Of a DNA stretch of 64,000 nucleotides, positions 30,592 through 42,608 are shown piece by piece. Positions within the stretch are counted from its first letter, which is position 1. Every line of letters starts with the position of its first letter. The notes below the pieces were generated by a model. The model was not told the DNA's origin. It searched no databases and saw only the letters and a list, made by a program, of their open reading frames with translations. A program made the position numbers and the translations under genes. Origin of the DNA: Lantana camara (taxonomy: Eukaryota > Streptophyta > Magnoliopsida > Lamiales > Verbenaceae); the NCBI GenBank assembly GCA_037501455.1, contig CM074858.1, forward strand, positions 102,024,001 through 102,088,000, read 5' to 3'.

Positions 30592-33500
30592 CGTAAAAGC
30601 GATTTAGGTACTCTAAGTCCCATCTTCTTAAGATGCACTTTGAGAACCTATTGACTTTGGGCGATTCCAAAGTGGATCTGCTAATTTCTCTGCTGATGTA
30701 ACCCTTTTATTTACACATCTCTAAGGAAACACATTTTCCTTTATAAAGTGATTCATAATCACGTGTTCAGTCTCTTGGTGAGGTCTTGGTTCTCTTACTT
30801 GAGAAACCTTCCATTTTATCATACAATATGATAATGGAGTTGTTTCATGCTAGGAACTTCATCTAACTAGTTTGATAGAGTTTCTTACCCAAACACTTAC
30901 CTTAGCGGTATTTAATACGACTAAGTTCTCAACTTCAAAAGTTGAGAATTTTGCAACGTTTGTGCTTGGAACACCTTTCCACACGTTGCTTTTGCCATTG
31001 AGGCAAAAATTGCATCCTTTCAATGATTCACAATCATCTATGTTTGATGTAACGATTGCATCAAAATATCCTTTCAATGATAAGATCTTTTGGGCTATGT
31101 AAACTAATACATATCCTCATTTCTTCTCAAGTACTCTGAGGACATCCTTTATAGAAATCTAATGACCTTCTCTGAGGTCATATTAGATTCGGCCCACTAC
31201 GCTTAGTGTTGTGCCATATCTAATTTTGTACATAACTTTGCATACATTATGTACCTTTCTTATAAGGGGTTTTGGACATTCTAACTTTCTTAAAATTATC
31301 TTAGGACACATCTCTTCAAAAGAGTTGTTCCATTGTCCATACTAAACTCCTTTTAGTACCTTGATTATGTACTCCTTTGTGATAATCCATTTATGCTCTT
31401 AGATCTATCTTCTATAGATCTCAATATTGAGAATTTAGGATAATCACTTAGATCTTTCATGTCAAATTGTTTCTTAAACAAGAACTGGTAACTTTTACGT
31501 CATCCTTGATATTCCTAATAAGAAGGATTTCGTCTTCTAAAGAACAAAAATTGACTCTTACATCACTCACTTTCATATGTACACTTTGAGACTTATCCGA
31601 CTTCCATCTGTGTCAAAGGATTTGACTATCCTATGGAATCGAATTGTCTAACTCCTAGAAGCCTTTATCAATCCACAGACTGACTTAGGGATTTGTATAC
31701 CTTATGTATACTCCCACTGAATATGAGATTCATAGAAATACCTTATTTTAGTCTCTTTCAATCTCATATTGAACAAGACAGTCCTCATATTCATTTATCA
31801 TATCTCATAGTCAGAATATGAGGATGTGGTAAACACAATCCAAATGGACTTTTGCATTTCAACCATCAAGAAGGTTGTAATGCTTTCCATTTACTCGATG
31901 CTCTATGAGCTTGATCCTATTAGGTGGATCAACCAAGGTGCAAACTTGGTTTGAATATATGGAATCTATATTGGATTTCAAGGCTTGCTTACACTACTCA
32001 GATTCCAAATATGACAGTGTCTCATCTTTAAGTAATTCCTCGGCTATCTAGAAACGTGTTCTAAACGCGTCTTAAGAGGAGGTTTTCACACGTGTACATA
32101 CTCCAAAATTTGGCTAAGTTTTATGAAATGGGCTCGTTTCTTCTATATGTGGCGTGGGATATAATCTTCAAATTTCTTTGAGGTCTGCTTGCTTGCCTCT
32201 CTTCTCTTACAGGAACGATTCCTTAAGAAAGGTACATTCCTAGTAACAAACAACTTTGTTCAAGAGAATTGCAGAAACAATATTCTATATCATTGTGTAA
32301 ACTTGAACTCGTTTCAAGCTTATATCCCATTATCCTCTTCACTTAAGAGGATTCCACTAAATTCTTGGACAAGAATAATTAGGGAATTTACTATGCCATA
32401 TCGAATAGTGTAACTAAAGGATTGTTTTTGGAAGGTAATAAATTCAATATCTCTAACTTCATATTCTGGGTGTTTATTCCTAGAATGATTATAAGTTAGT
32501 AAAGCTTGCTATGGAATGGACCATATCCCATTAGGTTTCATTCCCTCATTCGGAAACACTAAGGTGTTCTCGAATTAGTTTATTGAGAGATAATCCTATT
32601 ATCTCCAAGATGACTAAGGAATTATTTGCTAAGATATTGGCTATCTCGATCATATCGATTTGCCTATGACTTATGACTACTTCGATTCCTAACCTCCTTT
32701 TGAAATTCTAAGAATTTCATATAAGTTTCGAATTTGTACTTCAATAAGTACACTTATTCATAATGATTAAACTGACGATTATATCTAGTGCTTAGATTAA
32801 GCATCTTACACTCATAAGCATGGATCGAAATCCACTATAATTTTGGCACGTTCAACGTTTCACCTAAACTATGTTTCGGGAATGTTTCCCTTAAGATAGG
32901 ATTCATAGGAAGTGTACTCTCTAGGTTCATTTTCGTAGAATGATCCTAAGATGTCTAACTCACTAATCCTTTCGTCTTAACGTGTCAAAAGCAATTCGAA
33001 ACTTTGTCATCTCACTTACATTTGTTATCTCATTGTATGTTAAGAACATTAGTGCTTTGAGTATTTGCACAACGGATTATGCAGAATCAAATTAAGACTT
33101 GTGAATTCTATTCCTAGTAGAATTACTAAATGAGATAACAAATTAGAGTACCCATACTCTGTGCAGTTCCCTTTTAAAGTCCTTAGTTTGCTATTATGGA
33201 AGCAAACGTCCTTATCTGATCTCTATTATCTTTTGTGCGTGCTCCATTACATGCCCCTCTACTGGGCACTTAAGGGTTTCTTCTTCTTTAGGTCTTCAAG
33301 TCTTTAACCTAGTGGGTTTAGAAGAAGAATTAACCAATCATAACCTTTTATTCCTTCTTAAGGATGCTCTCAACCATGATCAATCAAATGATTAACTATG
33401 CTACAATGGCATCATTTTGATTGAGTATTAAAAGGGTTAAATGATGGTGGAAGTAATACAAGCAATCAATACATTGAGAACTCTTTTCTCAGTTGATAAT

Positions 33501-33830
33501 CGAGACCACAAGATCTTCAAATGAGATCTTTAGCCCTCGTTCATGTGCACGTTTCTACCCTCATTGGAATATGGAATAATTCCATAATGTTATACCCTAT
33601 AACGTTTTTGAGGTACAATTGCTCTTAAGTGATTGGAAAGATCCATTCACTTTAAATCGCTTCTCTTTTGGCCCGGGTCGAATTTTCAAGTAATTGAAAA
33701 TCTCGCCCTTTTAGAGAACACCTTTCTCTAATCTAAAACGAATTTTAAGATCGGAAGCCAATTAGAGTTAGTTAGGACTTAGTCAACTTATTTGACTTAA
33801 GGATGGATACGAATGGGTTTACATTTCATA
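30592..33830 (-). pseudogene. Copia gag-pol remnant
   Basis: Read on the minus strand, the sequence follows the plus-strand copia element segment by segment. 30592-30840 matches the end of RNase H (about 49830-50010), 31920-32050 matches the start of RT (about 48430-48560), and 33690-33830 matches the start of gag (about 46770-46880). Frequent small indels and stops break every frame. The small open frames at 30859-31102 and 32189-32413 are chance. It once encoded Gag, protease, integrase, RT and RNase H. No catalytic motif can be read intact. Confidence 0.7.
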
Positions 33831-34030
33831 TTGTAGAGAATCACACAACTACAACCTAAATGCTAAGCAGAGAAAATGGGAGCATGTTGAATAATAACGT
33901 AATACATAGGATTTAGGTCTTTCAATCATATGTAGCTCCCACTGTTTTTAGAAGATCTTAAAATCCCAACGATCTAAGAGGAAACTTGTTTTCCCAGTGG
34001 GTACTAAGATCCTAAGCACTATATTTTGGA

Positions 34031-34341
34031 CCCACGACTCAGGTCATCCTCAATAAAGCCTCAGGTAGGTACAACTTGCCAATTCCATCTCTATGGAACT
34101 CTTAGTAATATTTTTGCATCACCCATCTTTCAATATGGACCCACGACTCGTGCGACATCTATATTTACTTAGGCGTTAAGCATGACCCATCAATCATAAG
34201 ATCATGATTAAACTTAATCCGGAACGACCCACGACTCGCGGCCATCGCCCATTCCAAAATAACCACGAAATATTGAACATTTTTGGGGTTCAATCGGGAA
34301 ACTAAGAACTAATAGGTTTCACATAGTCACCCTACGACTCA
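34031..34341 (-). repeat. Four leader motifs, inverse of CACGAGTCGTGGGTC
   Basis: CCCACGACTCAGG near 34031, CCCACGACTCGTGCG near 34140, CCCACGACTCGCGG near 34228 and CCTACGACTCATGG near 34330, spaced about 90-110 bp. They correspond in order to the four motifs of the plus-strand element at 46251-46565. Confidence 0.8.
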
Positions 34342-35440
34342 TGGCCAACAACTAGCTCCCCTATTAAACTTAAATCCTATTGATGGAATGCTAGGAATTT
34401 TATTCAAAGTTCTCACTTTATACAAAATACCTATTTTCGAAATTGCTTAATATTTATGAGATTTTCGAATACCGGAGAGTTATCCAGTTTTGACCTCACC
34501 AACATGTACAGTTATCCATTTTAATTAGTCTTGTTTAATGCAGTTTCACATAAATGCATTACACACAAGCAATTAGCAGATAACATGTCCTACCATGATA
34601 CTAATATGAGATGATCATGGGTTTTCCTATCTTATGCGTGATATGTGGGAGTCATTCCACAACCACAAGTTCTAACATACATGCCACATAAAACAGTTTA
34701 AATCACATAAGGGAATTGGAAATAAAACGATGCCCTATCTATTACAATAATAGAAACCTTCCTAACATTTTGAGGGGTCTTTACTTTATAGCCTCCTTGT
34801 TACTTTATTGTGTGGATCCATCTTACTCCATGGGTGCAAATCTCCAAAGTAAAATAAAAACCTCACTTTCTAAAATCTACACTCTTTGCATAAAATAATA
34901 TGGCTCAATCTTCATATTGGCCATAGACAAATACACAGGGCATACCCCGGCCTAAAAACCAGTAATATGGAAAGCCACATAATAAACACATAACAATACT
35001 CACATAAGTGGGGCACTGACCCCAATTGAAAAACGCAACTATGGGGCTCCAACCCCAAATTTAAACCATCCATGTGCATAAATTAAAACATTCACAAGAC
35101 TAAACCCATGATCACTTAATATTCTAAATTTGCAAGAATTTAAATTTACCAATAAATTTAAAATTCCTTTAACTTTAAGTTCGACTAACTCAAAGTAATC
35201 TGAAAACAGTTCCTTGTTCAAGAATAATTTCAAAATCAAAAGCTAGAATCTGATAAAATTCAAGTTAATTCAAAAATTAACAATTTTATAAAATTATTAT
35301 TTCAAAAATAATAATATTACTTTTCCCGAAAAATTAAAATTGACTTTAATTCTCGAAATTCCCAAATTATAATTTTATTTCAAAAATAAAATATTTTCAA
35401 TAAAAAATAATTTTAAAATAAAATTTGGGCCAAAAACACG

Positions 35441-35835
35441 AAAAGTCGTGTCGTGGGCCGTCCGCCCGCACTCGTGCGCGCATGGCGTGCACACAGCCCG
35501 CACAGGTAGGCAGGCCGCGCGCGTAGCAGCGCACGACGCGCACAGCAGGCTCGCGCTGCGCGCGGGAGTGGGCGGACATGCCCGGGCGGGCAAGGCAGAA
35601 GGCGCGGTCATCCGCGTGCGCGCCTGGGCGAGAAGTAGGCAAGCAGTGCGTGGCTGCCTGCGCGCGCGAGCTGGTGCGTGCGCGCCCCTACACGAGTAGG
35701 GCTACTGCACTCGGCTGACGGGGTTGGGCAGCCTGTTGCTGCCCCGGCTACGCCCGACCCGCATGTCGCGCTATTTCCGACCCTCGCCATAACCCGTTCG
35801 TGCGCGGTGACGACTAGCGACGAACTCGCTTGGTC
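35441..35835. other. GC-rich island in copia leader
   Basis: About 400 bp very rich in CGCG, GCGC and GGGC words, set sharply in flanks that are strongly AT-rich. It begins about 270 bp downstream of the primer site on the minus strand. The same position in the plus-strand element (44830-45110) is also GC-rich. Confidence 0.8.
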
Positions 35836-36103
35836 CTCGTCGTCTCACACCATTTTTCGTGCAAAATTTTCAGAATTTTTTTTTCTCGATTCGGGAATCA
35901 AAATCGTGATTTTAAAAAAATCTAAAATAAAACGATTTTAACATAACTTTCCAGAAAACGATTTTCTCAATTTATCAGGAAACCTTTCAGATTCAAAAGC
36001 TCAGATTACGAAACAAATTCAAGAATAGTTAACTGTAACTCAGATTCAAGAATTTCTCAAAATTCAGTTAAAAGATAGATTAGAAATAGATCTTGCAAGG
36101 TGA

Positions 36104-36114
36104 CTCTGATACCA
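36104..36114 (-). other. Met-tRNA primer binding site
   Basis: CTCTGATACCA, inverse of TGGTATCAGAG, two bases from LTR start 36117. Confidence 0.85.
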
Positions 36115-36116
36115 CT

Positions 36117-38229
36117 TGCTGGGAAAAACACGATCAGAAAGCGCAGCGGAATTTAAAATTTTTCCCAAAAGCAAGATCGGACTTGCAATTTCTATTTCTA
36201 ATCTTAGAGATTCAAGAACTTACAAGAATCGACGCTTTCTTGACATGTTTTGAGTCGTCCTCAAACGCGCTTCATGCGGTCATGACAACCTTTGTCCCTC
36301 GAAAGATTCTTTCTACTAGATTCCAACGTAGGTTTCCTCTAGAGTAATAATCCACCCCAACCTAGATTCAAATCATGTTAGGGAAAGAGCTAGCGATATA
36401 ACATGTGTAAAGAAAGAAACATAAAACGAGAAGAAAGAGAGCAAGAGAATTCTTCCAAACTCTTGAAGCCATGTAGATTGGGCGTGAATCCCAAGTCACG
36501 CGTGTGGTGAAAAATTCGAACCCCTTGGCTTATTTATAGCCTAGGGTTCGAACCCCAAACCCTAATCGGAATCGGATTCCAATTTTGACTTTACTTCTAT
36601 TTTCTTTTTCTCCAACTAATAGGAATCTTATTTAAAATAAGATATCTATTCTTCTAGAAAGAGAATTCCTAACTAATTAGGAATATTTAATTATTCCAAT
36701 AATAATTAAATATCTTATTCCAATAATATCTATTCTAATCATATTAGAATTAATATTTACTAGAATAATAAATAGAAGATATTTATTATTTATTTATTTA
36801 TTTATTCTAATCAAATTAGAACAACTTAATAATCAAATACTTAAATAATTAGAATTAAATCTCTCAATTAATTCCATGAAGGGCTTTAGAATTAATTCTT
36901 AATTAATTCTAACGGGTTAAAATTAATTCTCTAATTAATTTTATTTGGCTGTATAATTAATTATATTAGGGATTTATAATTAATTCTCCTAATTAAGTAT
37001 ATTTGGGCTTTATAATTAATTAACACATGGTCCAATTCAACAATTGGACCACACGCCCAAACTAGAGCTCATGTGCCACACGTGTACGTTTACACGTGTG
37101 GTCTCGTTTTGATCAACTACTTGATCTTTCTTTCAATACCCTTTGAACTCGGCATTTGTGTGTGACCTTGTAGGTTCATTTTCAGTTAGTAGTGAGACTA
37201 ATACGCTTTATTAGTTCACAAATCACACAACCATAATCTAGCAACAGGTGTGTGACCCCTACCCGAGCAAGGAATATATATTCGAAAGAACCTTTCAATC
37301 AATGATAATTGTGAGGTATGATCCTCCTACCAACCTATCTCTCGATTACGATCTAAGGCATGGAAATAATGAGAACCCTACTAATCTCAATCTTAAAGCT
37401 AAGTTCATTTCATATCCATTTGATCTCAATCCAAGAAACCCTTTTCTTGATGTCTTGATCCACTACCTGGGCCGAGGGTTTAGGATAGCATATGAACGAC
37501 TGATGCAATAAGAGATCTTCTTGCATTACAACAAGTGTAGGTCCTTTGTTGATTCTCATATGCTTCCATGTGCCACTTGTGCAGTGCCAGCATAAGCCTT
37601 GAATCAGTTATCTAAGCGACACCCTTTAAAGCTTATACCTAAGACTATAGAGTTAGCCCACAAAGCATCAATGGAATCTCAAGTCAAAGGATTAAATTAC
37701 TCACGCCATTGACCCGTGAGATATTTTCTAATCTGGAAGTTTCTATTTCTAGGTATAGAAACTTCCTTTCCCATTTAGGAATCTTCTCACGAGGGACACC
37801 TCAGTGTACCCGTTTTAATAACGAGCACCCTCATGTGTTGCGTACGCATCAGCTATGCACTTTACACCCCATGAAACAGGATGCTCCTTCTTAAGGACGC
37901 AATCCCACGAGCAAGTCTCAACCGAGCCATATTAACACTCCCACTGTTTGTTGGGCTCATCAACTGGGAGTGATTTCTAATCGGGCCTTGAGTTAGGGCT
38001 TATTTCAAGTGCCATTCACCTAATCGCAAAGTCCCTAACAGCCTTATGGATTAGGGGAGTTCTAATACATGCGCACGTAATGGAAACACATAAAACACGT
38101 ATTGGCATATAAAGAAGAGTTTGGCTATGATAATAATCAATCGTTTATTATTCAAAGATTTTCTGTGACACAAGGAAAGTCTCAAAGCAGATTTCGACGA
38201 ATCGGCTTTCTAGGGCCCTATTCCTAACA
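36117..38229 (-). repeat. 5' LTR of minus-strand copia element
   Basis: Begins TGCTGGGAAAAACACG (first bases mutated from TGTTGGG) and ends CCTATTCCTAACA. It is highly similar to 28444-30577 apart from scattered substitutions and a lost AT-rich subrepeat near 36950-37020. The 87-codon frame at 37248-37511 is a chance frame in the LTR. Confidence 0.9.
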
Positions 38230-38234
38230 AAGTG

Positions 38235-38748
38235 AAACCTTAGGAGTTCTCACCGGCCACTTAACGAGGTGCCCAGACTTTCGGGCAAATGCAGTATTAT
38301 CTATGTGATATCCATTTGGCGGTAAGAGCTCGCATTCACGTTACTCACGTCCGTAGGACTTTGAATTTTATTTGGTTGTTGTCGGGCATTATGTACAGAA
38401 TTTTCATCAATTCCTGAGTTGTAGACTTGCCCAACGGAAGGACAGTAGGTACTCTTATTCTGCCTCCTCATGTCAACCCTGAAAAAAATCAGATTCTCGG
38501 CCAAGGCCCGATCAAATTGCTGATGCCCGCACAAAAAGTGTGTAGTAATAATAATTATTCTACCATTATTATAATAAGAATTAGAGTCTGCCTTACTTAC
38601 AATCCAAGCTCCATGCCTATACTCGCGACAATACCCCATACATGCTCCTGCAGCTGTACTAAGACAACATCTTGAAAAACAGGGGTTAAATGTTTTGAGT
38701 ACCACATCAGAATTAAAGTAAAATAAGTGTCCATTATAGTAATCAACA
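38235..38748 (-). other. LINE 3' flank or 3' UTR
   Basis: Lies directly after the stop of the minus-strand RNase H frame. A 154-codon minus-strand frame (38765-38301) overlaps it but has no family motif and starts inside the RNase H frame, so it is not called as a gene. It is most simply LINE 3' UTR. Confidence 0.4.
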
Positions 38749-40284
38749 TTATTTAACTCTGACATTAGGTAAGCCCCACTTATCCAAGATTATCAAACCT
38801 TTGACTTCCACTAACATCTGCTCCTCGGGGAAACTCCAGCTGCTTTGTCGATCTGCTCCAATGGTAGCAAGTCGGTCCGCGAGCTGGGTCCCTTCTCTGT
38901 AAATGTGAGTGACCATGATTTCCATTCCTCTAGCTGCCTGAATCAGTTCCACAATATTTTGTTGGACCTTGATATTTCCCGACTTTCCATGCCTTATAAT
39001 ACGCATCACCACCTGAGCATCCATTTCAATCCATGGGCTTGGACAGGCCAAAGCGGGAGTCATTTGTACTCCTTTCACTAGCGCTTTAATCTCTGCCACC
39101 GTGTTAGTAGCTTCTCCAATTCCTTCATTGAAAGCTCCAACCACTTCCCCGTTATGGTCTCGGATAGCCTCTCCCACTCCAACTGGCCCAGGATTCCCTC
39201 ATGATGAACCATCCGTGTTCAGTTTGAAACTGCCAAAGTTAGGCCTGATCTATCTAACAACTTTGAACGTAGCTTCCTTGGGGCATTTGAGAGTGATTCC
39301 AAACATTTTGGCCAGTCGGATGTCGCCTTTCCATGAGCTTCGCTTCATCCGTCGGGTAAGGCTTATACGGTATAGGTGTCCCTTAACTTGTCGTATGATA
39401 TTTATGTGCGAGAACCCTTTACCCGAGTGTTTGGCTCTGTTTCATTCAGTCCATATGTACCATAACACCAACCCCGGAAGCACGCTCCAAATATGGTTTT
39501 TGCCTCCAAACAAAGAAGAGGTAAACCACGTTTGGAGAACCGCAATCGGGGAGGCGATATTCATCAAATTGACCTGAAATATTTGTGTAAAGTAGTCCCA
39601 AACCATTGTTGTCTTCTTGCTAGTGATTAACAGATGTTCCAACATCTAAAGTTGTACGCAACATTGGTTTCTTGAAGGAAAAACCATGCCTTTTTGATGA
39701 AGTCTCTCATCAACCGGTAATCAATCGTGTACCAAGCGCCAAAGAAAGATCATCATAGTGGGAGTAAGATCAGCACTCCAAATATGTCTAAGGAATTTGA
39801 AGTCCTGTCATTTTTTCCACTCGTATTTCCACTCTAAAGGGGGATATCCTCCATCTCCAATGCAAAAGGCAATTTACCAATACGTATAGCTAAGTCAGGC
39901 CCAACCTCAGCCGGTAGCCTTTCCCCATTCCAAGTATTATCATTCCAGAATTCCTTAATCTTCACCATTCTCGCTTGATGTTGCACCGCATCCTATTCAC
40001 CATTAAACCAATGGTCATGCCAGAATTCAATATTCTCGTTTCTTATTGACCAGAATATTTATTTTTCGGCTCATTCCCTTATACCACAAAGGCGTCGCCA
40101 AATGTGAGAGTGTTATTACGACACTTTAGTTGCGATGGGTTGTGTATCTTTGCAGTACCGATTCAAGATATATCGAGTCCATAAAGTATTCACGGTTCTC
40201 ACTCGCCACCAAAATTTATTCGAGAAGGATTCTATCATGTCCTCAATATCCCAGATTCCAAGACCTTCCTCACCCATCGGGTAG
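38749..40284 (-). pseudogene. LINE (non-LTR) polyprotein C-terminus: RT end, zinc-binding tail, RNase H
   Basis: Read on the minus strand from 40284: the end of the reverse transcriptase (EEGLGIWDIEDM and FWWRVRTVNTLW at about 40275-40190), then FWHDHWFNG (about 40025) and VKIKEFWNDNTWNGERLP. A region typical of the zinc-binding RT tail follows (MLEHLLITSKKTTMVWDYF at about 39645-39590), and after a stop the RNase H domain (LNTDGSS near 39220, GEAIRDHNGEVVGAF, AEIKALVKG, MDAQVVMRII, VTHIYREGTQLADRLA near 38900). The RNase H Asp, Glu and Asp positions are recognisable. Stops near 40000, 39440 and 39200 make it a pseudogene. The 5' half lies beyond the Athila insertion, outside the window. Confidence 0.85.
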
Positions 40285-40446
40285 TGTCGAGTGTAGAATT
40301 CGCATGAATTCGAGCGTGAATTAGAGTCTATTTTATGCCGTTTTTTGAGCTTATGTGTATGTTTTAATCCATATAGGTACTTTCTTCATTGGAGTTACGA
40401 AACGATGGAAATTAGCGAATTCGGATCTAAGTATTGCAAAAAGGAG

Positions 40447-40775
40447 GACACCCCCGTATCCCCCTACATGTCCAAACTAGGACACCCCCGTGTAGGGTTT
40501 CAGACGATGTGTTTGGCGGATAAAGGGAGACACGCCCGTGTCTACTAGGAAGAATAAACTTGGACACGCCCGTGTCACTCCACAAGAAGAAAGCACGACA
40601 CTCCCGTGTCGGAGTACAGTAGGTTGAAGTTTTCAGAGAGACATGCGACACGCCCATATCGCCAAGCATGAAGGAATAGTGGCACACCCGTGTCACTTAT
40701 AAAGCTGTAATCATGTTTTCTTTGTAGATAGGGGCGTGTGAGGATTTTGTACTACAAGGTGACATGCCCGTGTCC
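40447..40775. repeat. Array of GACACGCCCGTGTC-type palindromes in Athila LTR
   Basis: Eight boxes: near 40448, 40482, exact at 40529-40542 and 40563-40576, GACACTCCCGTGTC at 40597-40610, and variants near 40649, 40681 and 40761. Spacing is mostly about 33-50 bp. They lie just upstream of the TATA-like box at 40804, in U3. Confidence 0.85.
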
Positions 40776-40802
40776 CTTGTCGGCTGACAGATTTTTGGGC
40801 TG

Positions 40803-40812
40803 CTATATATAT
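40803..40812 (+). promoter_or_regulatory. TATA-like box of Athila LTR
   Basis: CTATATATATG immediately after the palindrome array and about 850 bp before the LTR end. It is the only TATA-rich word in this part of the LTR. Confidence 0.5.
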
Positions 40813-41671
40813 GTACGAGAGTCATTGTTTTTGGAGTTCGCTTTTGGAGATTGAAAACCTAGCATCTTGGAAGCGAGACGGACTTGAGAGAAGAGTTTTC
40901 AGAGGATTTCGAGAAGACGAAAGGATTGATTTCCTCAAACAATTCAATTAATTTTGGTTTATTTATTGCTTTTTTGTATCAAACTAATTCCTCTTAGCGT
41001 AGAATTTAGTCATTTTGAATGTTTAATCATTTTGATGAATTTCATGAATGTTTAGGGTTTGGATTTTGAACAATTGTTTGATTTCGTTGAACATGAGTTT
41101 ATTCAATACAATTCCTTTTATGTTTATGAGTTTTGACTTGTTTATGCGTGGCTAAATTTCTAGGGCTAGGGGAGTGATGGATTATGCATGCTAAGTGTTT
41201 GATATAATGCTTGAATGACTTGTGCTAATTCTTAGTTTTGAAGACTTGGTTTTAATTGATTTCAACGGATTGGCCACCTTTAGCATAACTTAGAATTGCC
41301 TAACTATCGAAAGATTTATGGTAATTGAGACGTTTTCTTAACTTGTAGATTTAGAATCTAAAGAGATTTAACTTGTCAAACGAGTATTATATTGAATCAT
41401 GCATGCATAGTTGTTACTCCCCGGCCTTGTTTATCTTTTGATTACAACTTGTTCGTTAAGTTTTTAGTTGGTGCTTTTTTTTAAGTAATTGTTTAGATTT
41501 CGTGTTAATAGTTTAGATAACCACTTGATAATTGATCGGTCTTTAGATTTGAATTAAGTATAGAGTAGTGATTGGTTTTCCTTCCCTGTGGGTACGATCC
41601 TATTGTGCTACGCGTATATTCAAAGTGTACACTTGCACGATCGGTTTTAATGGAACACTCAAAATTTTTTT

Positions 41672-41689
41672 TGGCGTCGTTGCCGGGGA
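41672..41689 (+). other. Primer binding site, tRNA-Asp type
   Basis: TGGCGTCGTTGCCGGGGA differs at one base from the complement of the plant tRNA-Asp 3' end, the usual Athila primer. It lies ten bases after the LTR end. Confidence 0.85.
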
Positions 41690-41831
41690 AGGCATGTTAA
41701 ATCAGTATTACTTAAATACCCAAATCTAGTGCTTTAGACCATTTATTTTATTTGTGCTTTTTGTCACTTGCTACTGTAGAATTGGACTACGGATTATCTT
41801 TCCTTTGTGCAGGTATACGGTGTATGCGGCA

Positions 41832-42608
41832 ATGTCTAGGTTTAGAACTAATACCATACGATCTGGAGATTGAAAGGACACTCCGCGCGATTTGAAGAAA
41901 ACGCAAAGAAGACAAACATTCAGAGAACGCGAATAACGAAAGAGATGGGCTAGTTCAAGATCCACGACCAGCACCTCCTCCTGCACTCAGAGACTACAAC
42001 ATGCCAAATGCTGGAGCAATTCAGAACAATGTAGTCCGCCCTCCAATCGCAACAAAAAACATCGAGATTAGGCCTGTTACAATCAACTTGTTACAGCAAA
42101 ACCGTTTGGGGGATTGGCATCTGAGGACCCCATGGCACACCTTGCTTACTTTCTTGAGGTGTGTGATACCTTCAAGATCCACAATATCTCTAGTGATGCT
42201 ATCAGAGTCAGGTTATTTCCCTTCTCTTTGAGGGATAAGGCCTATTCATGGATCATCTCTCTACTGAGTGAGTCGCTTCAGACTTGGGAAGTTTTTTCTC
42301 AAGTATTCTTGGCGAAATTCTTTCCACCCAGCAAGACTGCGAAATATAGGAATGACATCACAACCTTCCGAAAGTTTGATGGAGAATCTCTATATGAGGC
42401 TTAGGATAGATATAAGGAGATGCAACGAAAAATGCCCACATCACGGCATTCCGGGTTGGCTCTTAGTGCAGACATTCTACAACGGGATGTCTCAACATAT
42501 GAAAGGTGCGATTGATGTAGCAGCTGGCGAGGCATTAATGGCAAAATCTGAAGCAGTTGCCATTGATCTTTTAGAGAATATGACCATCACTGATAGCTAT
42601 GTTCACGA
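41832..42608 (+). pseudogene. Athila gag, N-terminal part
   Basis: The ATG at 41832 opens MSRFRTNTIRSGD and meets a stop at codon 14 (41871-41873). Further downstream, in shifting frames, the gag domain is clear: DPMAHLAYFLEVCDTFKI (42129-42182), FPFSLRDKAYSWI (42219-42257), FSQVFLAKFFPPSKTAK and ESLYEAWDRY-like sequence with the Trp codon turned to a stop. A further frame continues with LADILQRD-like and then KGAIDVAAGEALM and AIDLLENM. Gag would assemble the particle. The frame is cut at 42608 by the copia insertion and resumes at 51928. Confidence 0.8.

Larger units (their letters stand above)
33831..36103 (-). other. Untranslated leader of minus-strand copia element
   Basis: About 2.3 kb between primer site and gag, colinear with 44528-46770. 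It holds four CACGACTC-type boxes (34031-34341) and a GC-rich island (35441-35835). No protein-coding signal is seen; the open frames of 60-87 codons over the GC island on both strands are composition artefacts. Confidence 0.7.
28444..38229 (-). mobile_element. Ty1/copia retrotransposon, full-length layout but decayed
   Basis: 9.8-kb minus-strand element with LTRs 28444-30577 (its 3' LTR) and 36117-38229 (its 5' LTR), a Met-tRNA primer site at 36104-36114 and the inverse of a purine tract, ATCTCCCACTTGCC, at 30578-30591. It is flanked by a perfect TSD AAGTG (28439-28443 and 38230-38234). The family matches the plus-strand element at 42609-51927 along its whole length. The pol region is so broken by indels that no open frame longer than about 75 codons remains. 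It lies inside the LINE. Confidence 0.9.
40285..41661 (+). repeat. Athila 5' LTR
   Basis: Begins TGTCGAGTG exactly where the LINE reading frame ends and finishes GGAACACTCA just before the primer region. Length is 1377 bp. It carries eight palindromic boxes and a TATA-like TATATATAT near 40804. The partner 3' LTR is not in the window, so the ends rest on the TG/CA rule, the LINE boundary and the primer site. Confidence 0.75.

Noticed and set aside
35375..35941. Several overlapping ORFs in a GC-rich stretch
   Set aside because: High GC removes stop codons on all strands. The frames overlap, are low-complexity Ala/Arg/His, and lie in a retrotransposon leader.
38301..38765. 154-codon minus-strand ORF
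   Set aside because: It starts within the end of the LINE RNase H frame in another frame, has no recognisable motif and lies in the likely LINE 3' UTR.
40447..40775. Possible CRISPR-like array of regularly spaced palindromes
   Set aside because: The repeats are short (about 14 bp) and variable, the window is plant DNA, no cas gene is present, and the array lies in an LTR promoter region.
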